Below the pieces are notes generated by a model. It saw only the letters and a program-made list of their open reading frames with translations. It did no database searches and was not told where the DNA came from. A stretch of 12,118 nucleotides of DNA, from assembly GCA_023435925.1 (NCBI GenBank), contig JAEZLF010000228.1:1-12118 (forward strand), written 5' to 3'. Of this stretch, positions 1 to 7,129 are shown piece after piece. Position 1 is the stretch's first letter. Every line of letters starts with the position of its first letter. Both the position numbers and the translations under genes were made by a program. The stretch comes from Bacillota bacterium. GTDB taxonomy: Bacteria > Bacillota > Clostridia > Acetivibrionales > DTU013.

Positions 1-532
1 CCATTACAGAATCACTCTTCTTGAAGAACCATGTATTTTTCCCCTTGTCTGCGCTCCACACCTCCGGCCCCCCATGCCCCCATGTGGTCCTGAAGCTCAA
101 AATCCTTCCTACGCTGCCGCTTTTCAAGATTTGCTTCACCTTGAGATGCGCCGGCATGAACCTTTGACTATGGCCTATCATAAGAGTTTTTCCTGAAGCT
201 TTTGTAGCATCAATCATCTGCAGGCACTCATCGACCGTTGTTGCCATAGGCTTTTCACAAAGTACATGTTTTCCATTCTTCAATGCTGTAACGGTAATTG
301 CCGCATGAGAACTATTGGCAGTACATACGCTGACCGCATCAATATTTTTATCCTCCAGCAATTCATGGACAGTTTGATAGGCTTTTCCGCCAAATTTCTC
401 CACCATCTCTTCCGCTCTTTCAATTCTGGTATCAAAAAAAGCTACCAATTCACAATCCGGATTTGCCTTATACTCCGGTGCATGTCTGAATTTTGTAATA
501 GAGCCGCAGCCTATGATTCCAACTCTTATCAT
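1..532 (-). CDS. Gfo/Idh/MocA-family NAD(P)-dependent oxidoreductase (partial, C-terminus outside window)
   Basis: Only the first 177 residues are present; the frame is still open at the window edge. The N-terminus is a Rossmann fold: beta-strand plus glycine-rich loop GIIGCGSI at residues 5-12, then an acidic residue after the second strand (VAFFDT, about 30-35). The family signature CEKPM is at 92-96; its Lys is the usual Gfo/Idh active-site lysine. After it comes IGHSQRFMPAH (about 119-129), the start of the alpha/beta substrate domain. Full-length members usually have 330-400 residues, so about half is missing. The ATG at 532 follows AGGAGG by about 9 nt, and this site lies directly after the stop of the dehydrogenase gene 18 nt upstream, so the two are co-translated. 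The family oxidises or reduces sugar hydroxyl/keto groups, including glycoside 3-oxidation and inositol oxidation. The substrate here is unknown; the operon suggests a step in catabolism of the imported sugar. Confidence 0.93.
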   Translation of the reverse strand, partial: MIRVGIIGCGSITKFRHAPEYKANPDCELVAFFDTRIERAEEMVEKFGGKAYQTVHELLEDKNIDAVSVCTANSSHAAITVTALKNGKHVLCEKPMATTVDECLQMIDATKASGKTLMIGHSQRFMPAHLKVKQILKSGSVGRILSFRTTWGHGGPEVWSADKGKNTWFFKKSDSVM

Positions 533-550
533 TGTACTTCCCTCCTCAAG

Positions 551-1489
551 TTATGGTATGACTACTCCTTTAATATATCCGTCAGGTTTTTTCTCAAATG
601 TTTCAAATGCTTCCTGGATATTGGCCAAAGGAAATTGGTGGGTGATGATCTGATCCATCTTAAAAACACCTCTGTTAATATGCAAGACTGCCCTTCTCAA
701 GTCTTCAATCTGATTGTATGAATAGCCTGGATGCGGGAACCGTATCTCGATTGACCTGCTGATTGCTTCACGGAAGTCAAACTCCTCACAGATGGCTTCA
801 TGCGAGCTCATGGCCAACAATCTTCCTCTCCCCGAAGACTTCAAATAACGTACGGACTCATTCAACAAGGCTGGAATTCCTGTCCCCTCAATGACAAAAT
901 CCGCCATACTGCCGCCTGTGAACTGATCAATAAGGGCTTTCACATTTTCTTTTTTGGGATTGATGGTATGGGTCGCCCCAAAACTCCTTGCCAGCTCCAA
1001 TTTCCTGTCATCCACATCAATTGCAATCAACGAAGAAAGCAGATTACCGGCAAGCCCCTGGATACACCAAAGCCCCATAGCCCCGCACCCCATGATGACC
1101 CCTGCCTCACCGGCCTCTGGTGCAGTCGCCCTTAGCACAGTAAGTATGCATTTCAATGGTTCTCCCAATGCATGCTCTACCTTTTTATCCGGTGACAGCT
1201 TGAAGCAGCGATTGCTTCTTGACACGATATAGTCCGAAAAACCGGTTAGGGAATCGGCAAGCCCTGTGACGTTATCACCAATTTTGAAATCCGTAACATC
1301 CTTTCCAAGTTCAACAATTGTACCGCTCCATTCATGCCCAAGCGGTTGAGGACACTCACCCAGAATACCCTTCCAATGATTGAGTTCCCAATTGCAAAGC
1401 CCGCATACGGCGACCTTGACCAGTACCTCATCCGGTTTTGGTGTGATATCCGCCTCCCACAACTCGAATTTTCCTGCCCTCACCAGCAT
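551..1489 (-). CDS. Medium-chain zinc-type alcohol/polyol dehydrogenase (MDR superfamily)
   Basis: A 312-residue MDR-family NAD(P)-dependent dehydrogenase, probably acting on a sugar or polyol hydroxyl in the cytoplasm. Visible landmarks: the GroES-like catalytic domain with VCGLC (Cys29, Cys32) in place of the usual CGICGSD; GHEWSG at 51-56 supplying His/Glu zinc ligands; GEPLKC at 109-114; and the Rossmann motif GCGAMG at 134-139 followed by AIDVDD (156-161), whose Asp suggests NAD preference. The four-cysteine structural-zinc lobe of classical members is absent: the stretch from GDNVTG (72-77) goes straight to GFSDYIV. That explains a length below the usual 340-350. The annotated ATG at 1489 has only a poor ribosome site and cuts into the first beta-strand. 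An in-frame AUA at 1507, 6 nt after GGGGGTGG and overlapping the upstream stop as ATAA, could be the true start and would add six residues. Downstream, the Gfo/Idh gene starts 18 nt after this stop. Confidence 0.9.
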   Translation of the reverse strand: MLVRAGKFELWEADITPKPDEVLVKVAVCGLCNWELNHWKGILGECPQPLGHEWSGTIVELGKDVTDFKIGDNVTGLADSLTGFSDYIVSRSNRCFKLSPDKKVEHALGEPLKCILTVLRATAPEAGEAGVIMGCGAMGLWCIQGLAGNLLSSLIAIDVDDRKLELARSFGATHTINPKKENVKALIDQFTGGSMADFVIEGTGIPALLNESVRYLKSSGRGRLLAMSSHEAICEEFDFREAISRSIEIRFPHPGYSYNQIEDLRRAVLHINRGVFKMDQIITHQFPLANIQEAFETFEKKPDGYIKGVVIP

Positions 1490-1503
1490 CGCTCTTCTTG
1501 TTT

Positions 1504-3687
1504 TTATAAAAAACCACCCCCATATTTGTTATCCTCCTTGTATTTGCTGTAGTTTGCAATATGCTCAAACGGTATTCTCCTGAACTCCGGTATTTTGCTG
1601 TACAATATACTGTCAGGCTTTAATACGAAATTACCATTCTGCACATCTTCAAATCCCGGGTCATCATCAAAATGTATGTTATTTTCAAATATATATACCG
1701 TCTCGGCTCCCCTCAGAAAATGTCCGGCTCCCACATGAACGTTATTCACAATTTCATTTGCTGCCAGAGGTATTTCCCTGGCTTTCATAAAAGTCTTCAG
1801 TGCCGGATATCTTTCATCCCATTTTTTCGCAGTTTCTTCATCGTAGGGTTCAAAAGGATTATATGAGAAATCAGCATCATACATGGTATGGTGAAAAAAG
1901 GCACTTACATTGATATAAATATTGTTCCGGGCTATATCATAATGACTGTCCCTGTTAAAAAACGTTCCCTCCATTGTATTGCTGTTTGCGAACACATTCC
2001 CAAAGACAAGGGTAGACGGCTGTCCATCCAGGTAAAGGTCATAAGTCTCCGAACGGATTTTTCCGAAAAGGAAATGCTGATTGGATCCATTGTGGTGGAA
2101 GTAGTTATATCTTACTACGCATCCGGCCGAATTTCTGGAAAAGTGTGCGGAACCGCTGTATATGGCTCCATTATCATAGCTGTCGGTACAGGCGTTGAAA
2201 ATTTCGTTATACTCTATAACATGATCATTACCCTGGAATTCGATAGCCTGTTGTGGACAGTTGTATATTTTGCAGAAGGAAACCGAATTTGCCATTCCAT
2301 GAATTTTTACTCCCGGACGGTACGTATGGTCAATCCTGTTGAAATCATGAATATCACAATCCACCACCTTGTTATTACCCGGAATCAGATGGTATCTGTC
2401 ACCGCCATCCAATATGATGCCTCCGCAGCCCGTGTTGAAAATCCTGCATCCTTTTATTATGTTATTATATCCGCCCTGACGGTTATAGTAAGGATTATCC
2501 CACATATGTGCCTTTATACCGCCAATTTTTCTTTTAGCCGGAACCAGTTGAGCACTATGTACAATTCTCGGCGTATACTCAAAACCGATGCCGAAGGATA
2601 CAGCCACCATTCCCAAATTTCTGAATGTACAACCGGATATGGCAGTACTTTCGCACCCTTGAGAAAAGATCGCCGTGCCCCTGGAATTTTCAAATATCAG
2701 TCCCTGTATACGTACATGTCTGGTTTCCTCCATGGCAAACAAGGGCTCTTCCATCATGGAAACATGGACCGCCGAGCTCTCTGAAAAGCTTGCAGGAGGG
2801 TAAAAATAAAGCATGCCGGCTTCCTTGTCGATATAATACTCCCCGGGGACGTCAATCTCTTCTAAAAGATTATAAACACGGTAGGTATGAAAATAGGCAT
2901 CATTTTTTATTCCAGTCAAGTTGGGTTCCTTGAACCTGATAATTTTGTTTTCCGTATCAATTGCTTCAATCGGAAAATTGTTGTCGGCAAAGCCCCAGCC
3001 AAAATACCCGAATGCAAATGCATCCGTTGCCTTTCCCCAACGTTCCGCCCTCTCATAGTCATATTTTATAGCTCCGCCTTCGTAATCCGACAGCTCCGGC
3101 TTCCTGTAGCATCCCGGATTCACGACATCGAGCAGGCCCATTCCCAGGTCAGTCTCACCTATCTTCCCGCTGGAGACAACATCTCCTACTTTGATTCTTT
3201 TGCCATGGTTCGGCCAGCCCGCAAGCTCCATGGCTTGATGGTCAATGAACAATTCCATTGCAGAAGGGGCAATATCTACTCCAAAGCCTGAATTACGCTT
3301 GAGTCCATAGTCAAAAATCCCATCCTTCTTCAAATCATAGCAAAGGACGAAAGGTCTTGCTTCCTCAGGCAATCTTTCAAGGACCTCCAAATCAATCACT
3401 TTTGTGAATTTTCCGGCATCCAGCGTTTCCCCCCCCGAAATCACAACCTTCTCATTCATATATGGACAATACAGAATAGGGCATTTTTCACTCCCGCCAT
3501 GCTCCTTTAAGATTTCGAAGGTGTTTTTAATTTCATATATCCCTTCCCTGAAATAAACCGTAATCCCATTTTCGCTTTCCACAAACCCTATGGCTGTATC
3601 CCTTGCTTTTTCCGGTGTCCTGAAAGGGTGTTCCTTTGTACCATTTCCATTATCCGAACCGTTTAGCGCTATAAAAATCTCTTTCAT
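1504..3687 (-). CDS. Right-handed parallel beta-helix protein, putative glycoside hydrolase (GH141-like)
   Basis: A 727-residue protein. The N-terminus (IFIALNGSDNGNGTKEHPF, residues 4-22) is the opening strand typical of pectate-lyase-fold proteins with a 'GsDnnpGT..PF.T' start. Residues about 75-310 form an insert with WPNHGKRIKVGD (158-169) and YYIDKEAGMLYFYPP (284-298). Residues about 315-600 carry regularly spaced short beta-helix coils such as IQGLIFENS, ISGCTFRN, IKGCRIFN, VVDCDIHDF, VSFCKIYNC, IEYNEIFNAC and VRYNYFHHN. Candidate active-site acids lie on adjacent coils: D427/D430 (LDGGD), E494 (IEYNEI), D502/D505 (TDSYDNGAIY) and D554 (LYLDG). This layout resembles the GH141-type family (fucosidase/xylanase activities known), but from memory, not a search. 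No signal peptide or membrane segment is visible, so it is probably cytoplasmic and acts on imported oligosaccharide. It starts 1 nt after the 217-aa gene stop (TGATATG), implying coupling. A run of eight G (plus-strand C at 3429-3436) lies in the coding sequence. Confidence 0.8.
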   Translation of the reverse strand: MKEIFIALNGSDNGNGTKEHPFRTPEKARDTAIGFVESENGITVYFREGIYEIKNTFEILKEHGGSEKCPILYCPYMNEKVVISGGETLDAGKFTKVIDLEVLERLPEEARPFVLCYDLKKDGIFDYGLKRNSGFGVDIAPSAMELFIDHQAMELAGWPNHGKRIKVGDVVSSGKIGETDLGMGLLDVVNPGCYRKPELSDYEGGAIKYDYERAERWGKATDAFAFGYFGWGFADNNFPIEAIDTENKIIRFKEPNLTGIKNDAYFHTYRVYNLLEEIDVPGEYYIDKEAGMLYFYPPASFSESSAVHVSMMEEPLFAMEETRHVRIQGLIFENSRGTAIFSQGCESTAISGCTFRNLGMVAVSFGIGFEYTPRIVHSAQLVPAKRKIGGIKAHMWDNPYYNRQGGYNNIIKGCRIFNTGCGGIILDGGDRYHLIPGNNKVVDCDIHDFNRIDHTYRPGVKIHGMANSVSFCKIYNCPQQAIEFQGNDHVIEYNEIFNACTDSYDNGAIYSGSAHFSRNSAGCVVRYNYFHHNGSNQHFLFGKIRSETYDLYLDGQPSTLVFGNVFANSNTMEGTFFNRDSHYDIARNNIYINVSAFFHHTMYDADFSYNPFEPYDEETAKKWDERYPALKTFMKAREIPLAANEIVNNVHVGAGHFLRGAETVYIFENNIHFDDDPGFEDVQNGNFVLKPDSILYSKIPEFRRIPFEHIANYSKYKEDNKYGGGFL

Positions 3688-3688
3688 A

Positions 3689-4342
3689 TCAATTCAAATC
3701 CCCCATGATAATCCTTGAATCGGATGCCCATATTTTTTGATCTATATATGCCGGGTTTACGTTTACCACAGACTTAGTCCTGGCTTTGTAGAAGGTCTTT
3801 ACATCCTCCAGACAGTATGCGTCCAAGGTATAGATGCATTGGTTTATTTCAACCCTGTCTGCAGGGTGCAGAATTCTTCCCTTGTGAATTACATGAGATC
3901 CAACTCTTGCCTTGCCGTCCTTGATAAAATAATCAAAGCTGACATCGAAACCTCCGCTTTTGTCCTCCATGAACAGAACACAGCCTTTTTCAAACTTCGG
4001 GAAAAAAATAAGTGCGGCAGGGTATTGATAATTTTCGGCCTTGAAGGACACAGGCACGCTTATTTTTGAATAATCAGAGAATATCACCGTATTTTCTTCA
4101 TCCCAATCGTAAAACTCAAGACAGGCGCCCAAGCCCAAACTGTCAAATTCTTTTGTGCATATATCGAGCGTAGCCTTGGAAAAGAAACCGCCGTCACTCT
4201 TTATCGTAAAGTAATTCAGAAGCTCGCACAAACAACCGCAAAATTTTCTCTGCCCTATCTGGCTTGTCTCAAAACATTTTGAATCATCCCTGCCGTCGTA
4301 GAATTTGTAAATAGTCTTTGCTCTAATATTTTTAAACATCAT
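3689..4342 (-). CDS. Unrecognised 217-aa protein, putative partner of the beta-helix enzyme
   Basis: I do not recognise this family. The protein has no signal peptide and no membrane segment. It looks beta-rich, with alternating hydrophobic/polar stretches such as KISVPVSF (93-100), ALIFFPKF (110-117) and CVLFMEDK (120-127), which fits a beta-sandwich accessory domain. Nine cysteines are spread along it, including a C-x-C-x-C cluster at 35-39 (FCGCLC); a cytoplasmic metal or redox role is possible but unsupported. It could also be a free-standing version of the N-terminal domain of a larger glycosidase, since nothing homologous to a continuation is visible after its stop. The start is ambiguous: two adjacent ATG codons at 4342 and 4339 follow GGAG (4350-4347) by 4 and 7 nt, so the second may be preferred. 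It is separated from the solute-binding gene by a 217-nt gap with a strong hairpin, and its TGA stop lies 1 nt before the beta-helix start codon. Confidence 0.72.
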   Translation of the reverse strand: MMFKNIRAKTIYKFYDGRDDSKCFETSQIGQRKFCGCLCELLNYFTIKSDGGFFSKATLDICTKEFDSLGLGACLEFYDWDEENTVIFSDYSKISVPVSFKAENYQYPAALIFFPKFEKGCVLFMEDKSGGFDVSFDYFIKDGKARVGSHVIHKGRILHPADRVEINQCIYTLDAYCLEDVKTFYKARTKSVVNVNPAYIDQKIWASDSRIIMGDLN

Positions 4343-4363
4343 AATACTCCGTTCTTATGAATA

Positions 4364-4407
4364 ACCGCAAAGCTTCTAAAACAATCGTGCCTAAGAAGCT
4401 TTGCGGT
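4364..4407 (-). repeat. Long inverted repeat / RNA hairpin between transporter and enzyme genes
   Basis: Perfect 14-bp arms ACCGCAAAGCTTCT (4364-4377) and its reverse complement (4394-4407) flank a 16-nt loop; two more base pairs form beyond one mismatch. In the minus-strand transcript the hairpin is followed by TTATTCATAAG, not a solid U-tract, so it is a poor intrinsic terminator. It sits downstream of the solute-binding protein stop and about 20 nt upstream of the 217-aa gene start. The likely role is a 3' stabiliser or partial attenuator that keeps binding-protein mRNA more abundant than the enzyme mRNA, as known for other ABC importer operons. The rest of the 4343-4559 gap shows only a weak 5-bp hairpin at 4536-4548 and a 10-bp palindrome at 4455-4464; I see no clear promoter in it. 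Confidence 0.8.
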
Positions 4408-4559
4408 CATTGTCAGGAAATAATAGTCTATGCAGCACACCTGAAGATTTCTAGTGGTATACCAATAATTCTTTTGTCCCCCAGAACCAGGAATATTTAT
4501 CGGCGGTCAACTTTCTTATTACACGCACCAACTATCCATCCAAGATGGCATTTTCACTG

Positions 4560-6143
4560 TCATTCGGCATTCTGCGCCCTCCAGTCATCCAATTGCTTCT
4601 GGCATTCATCCATAACCTTTTTCAGGTTGTCGTTCTTCTTGATCTTTTCTACAATGATCGGCACTGTTTTTTCCGGATCCATTGCGCCGGTCCAAAGAGC
4701 CTGCTCATAAGTTTGTTCAACTGCTTCAATTTGGGCATATTCAGTTTTCACCGGTTCAATGTTGAAGGAAAAACCGCCAAGAGGATTAATCTCTGCTTTT
4801 TCATTCAAAGCCATTGTCTGTTCCCAGACATCTGCCGGCTGGCCTTTCATGACATAGGCATTGAATTGGTTCCCAAGAGCCCATGCCATACCAGGATTGA
4901 ATTTTGAATCTGCCTTGACTTCAATGGTATTATCGTCAACTTTAGTATAATGCGTATTTTCAATACCGAAATTCAGGAGATTATATAGGTACTTATCGGT
5001 GTTAACAAGCTCCAACAGCATCATCGTCCGTTCCGGGTTTTCCGATGATTTGGAAATCCCATTCATTGTTGCAGTCACCTGGCCTGCCGAAGTCGTAGGG
5101 TAGAGAGCCGGCTTAACAATGACATCATAACCGTATTTGGTCTTTTCTTCAATCTCTACACCCGGTTTGGCAGAACCAATCAAATCACAGAACACCTTGC
5201 CCTGCTTTTTTATGGCATCGGTATCTTTCAGAATCATGGCATCCTTATGGATATAGCCTTTTAGATACCAATCCCTGGCAATCGCGTATGTCTTTAAAAA
5301 TTCTGGATCTTCGTATTTATCTATGACTTTGAAAGTCCTGATATCGACTGAAAGTGGACCGCATATCCACTGACTGTCAAGAACTTTTTCACCGGACAGG
5401 TCATACCAGCCAAAACTGCTATTAAGCACGCAGATGACGTCCTTTTCATTATCATGCACCATCTTGAAAATTGGCGTCAGGTCATCCAACGTTTTGATGT
5501 TGTTGATGGCATCTGTCAGGTTGTATTTGTCTACATATTTCTTATTGAATTCCAGTCCGTTCAGCGTAACCTCGATTTGATAATTAGGAACGGCATAAAG
5601 CTTTGCAGTATCATCCCCGACTCTTTTAACCTTGCAGAGCTCCCAGAATTTCTGAGGAATGGAGGCTTTTAAATTTGGGGCATATTGAGCCAGCAGGTCA
5701 TCAATCGGCAGCAAGGCGCCTTTGGCCACATTGTCGTTATAGATGTTCAACCAACTGCAGGTGTATACGAGATCCATTTTTTCGCCACTCTGCATCTTGA
5801 CCGTGATTTTATCCTCATATTCGCCCATGTTCAGCGGAATGAAATCAACCGTTGCATTGATTTTTTCCTTTATATACTTGTTTGCTTCACCATAGACCAA
5901 TGCATCGTCAGGCTGTGAGTTGGAAAGCAGATACCATTTCAATTCCACTTCAGGCAATTGCTGCTCTGTTACTTCGTTAACTGTTGTCTGTTCGTTCTGG
6001 GAATCGCCTGTCGTAGTCTGGGCATCTCCAGTCGTTTGTGTTGCCGTATTTCCTGAACCACAAGCTGTCATTGCCAATACAAGCACCAGCGCCAGAATAC
6101 AGATCGTCGCCTTTTTCCTTTTGTTTGTTTTTGTTCTAAACAT
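4560..6143 (-). CDS. Extracellular sugar ABC transporter solute-binding lipoprotein (DUF3502 / LipO-YtcQ type)
   Basis: A 527-residue binding lipoprotein anchored on the outer face of the membrane, delivering an oligosaccharide to the two permeases encoded upstream. Residues 1-28 are a lipoprotein signal: basic start (RTKTNKRKK), hydrophobic core (ICILALVLVLA) and lipobox MTAC with Cys28 as the lipidated residue. A low-complexity Thr/Gln/Gly linker with the repeated TTGD(A/S)Q unit follows (about 36-50). The mature part shows the family 1 bilobal binding-protein features, e.g. ELKWYLLSNSQPDDA and later NGISKSSENPERTMMLLELV. The C-terminal ~120 residues (from about YTKVDDN to the end) match the DUF3502-type domain of LipO/YtcQ proteins. 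The start at 6143 was chosen because GGGGAGGG lies 6-8 nt upstream and the signal peptide begins there; an in-frame extension to 6206 would precede the signal peptide. It follows the second permease by 67 nt. Confidence 0.93.
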   Translation of the reverse strand: MFRTKTNKRKKATICILALVLVLAMTACGSGNTATQTTGDAQTTTGDSQNEQTTVNEVTEQQLPEVELKWYLLSNSQPDDALVYGEANKYIKEKINATVDFIPLNMGEYEDKITVKMQSGEKMDLVYTCSWLNIYNDNVAKGALLPIDDLLAQYAPNLKASIPQKFWELCKVKRVGDDTAKLYAVPNYQIEVTLNGLEFNKKYVDKYNLTDAINNIKTLDDLTPIFKMVHDNEKDVICVLNSSFGWYDLSGEKVLDSQWICGPLSVDIRTFKVIDKYEDPEFLKTYAIARDWYLKGYIHKDAMILKDTDAIKKQGKVFCDLIGSAKPGVEIEEKTKYGYDVIVKPALYPTTSAGQVTATMNGISKSSENPERTMMLLELVNTDKYLYNLLNFGIENTHYTKVDDNTIEVKADSKFNPGMAWALGNQFNAYVMKGQPADVWEQTMALNEKAEINPLGGFSFNIEPVKTEYAQIEAVEQTYEQALWTGAMDPEKTVPIIVEKIKKNDNLKKVMDECQKQLDDWRAQNAE

Positions 6144-6210
6144 AAATTTCCCTCCCCTTGATATTTTATTTATGATTACCTGATTTTTCAATCCGGGATC
6201 AAACAATTTT

Positions 6211-7101
6211 TCACCCTTTGATGGAGCCTACCGTCAAGCCCTGTACAAAATACTTCTGAAAGAACGAGAAGCCAAACAGCATGGGGCCTGCGGCCAATAC
6301 AACCATTGCCATCCTCGCAGATTCATTTGGTAATTTCGTCGTGTCGAGGTTCAAACCAATAGTCATTTTGTTTACAGAATTAATGAACGAGATGTTCTGC
6401 ATCAATCGATACAGCATATATTGCAGATTATTTAAGGAATTCTTATCAATATAGAGCAGGCAAAGCCACCAATCATTCCAGTATCCAAGTGTGATAAACA
6501 AGCCTATGGTTGCCAGCGCTGGCTTGGAAAGCGGAAGAATCATTCTGCTATAGATAGAAAATTCGCCCATACCATCCAGTTTTACGGATTCGATGATGGA
6601 TTCCGGGATTGTCTTGAAATTTGTACGCAGAATGAACATGTACCATGGAGCCGCAACAGCCGGTAAAATCATGGCCCAGATTCTATCCTGCAAATTCAAT
6701 GTGCGAGTGACCAGTATATAGGTCGGAATAACGCCGCCGCTGAACATTGTTGTAAAAAAAATGATTAGCGCGATAGGGGATCTATATTCAAACTGCCTTC
6801 GTGACAATGCATATGCCGCCAATGAGTTTACGAGAAGCGCCATTATTGTCCCCACAACAGTTACAAAAATTGTAACAGCATATGCATTCAAAATAAGGGA
6901 TGGTGATGCAAAAATATATTGGTAAGCAAGACTATCCAAATGTTTGGGAATCAAGCTGTAGCCAAATGTCGTGATATCACTCTCATTGGACAGCGATACA
7001 GAAATGACTGTCAATAATGGAATCAGACAAGCAAGTGAAAACAACGTCATGATGATATGTATCAATGTTTTGCTTATGTTACTGGTTTTCTTCATATTCA
7101 T
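6211..7101 (-). CDS. Carbohydrate ABC transporter permease, MalG/LplC-YtcP type
   Basis: A 296-residue inner-membrane permease, the second of the heterodimeric pair. Six membrane spans are apparent: about 11-36, 72-97, 107-131, 140-160, 194-213 and 262-285. The cytoplasmic EAA loop that docks the ATPase is at 167-194, with ESVKLDG (171-177) and RMILPLSKP (186-194) matching the EAAxxDGA...IxLPxxxP consensus. The C-terminus QKYFVQGLTVGSIKG is the standard ending of this subfamily. The ATG at 7101 follows AGAGG by about 10 nt; a second ATG at 7095 is further from it. It lies 28 nt after the LplB-type permease gene and 67 nt before the binding-protein start codon, so the three form one transport unit. 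Confidence 0.94.
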   Translation of the reverse strand: MNMKKTSNISKTLIHIIMTLFSLACLIPLLTVISVSLSNESDITTFGYSLIPKHLDSLAYQYIFASPSLILNAYAVTIFVTVVGTIMALLVNSLAAYALSRRQFEYRSPIALIIFFTTMFSGGVIPTYILVTRTLNLQDRIWAMILPAVAAPWYMFILRTNFKTIPESIIESVKLDGMGEFSIYSRMILPLSKPALATIGLFITLGYWNDWWLCLLYIDKNSLNNLQYMLYRLMQNISFINSVNKMTIGLNLDTTKLPNESARMAMVVLAAGPMLFGFSFFQKYFVQGLTVGSIKG

Positions 7102-7129
7102 TGCAGATCAACCTCTTTTCAATCATTGC

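Noticed and set aside
1888..2784. 298-codon plus-strand open frame
   Set aside because: It is antisense to the beta-helix gene, has no ribosome site and no recognisable domain, while the minus strand has clear beta-helix motifs.
4455..4464. Perfect 10-bp palindrome TGGTATACCA in the gap after the lipoprotein gene
   Set aside because: Short, with no extended symmetry, no nearby promoter and no second copy noticed; expected by chance at low rate.
4357..4907. Overlapping plus-strand frames of 117 and 120 codons
   Set aside because: They cover the hairpin and the antisense of the lipoprotein C-terminus; their composition is unlike a real protein.
6144..6206. 21-residue extension of the solute-binding lipoprotein
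   Set aside because: It precedes a complete lipoprotein signal peptide, and a strong GGGGAGGG ribosome site lies inside it right before the ATG at 6143.
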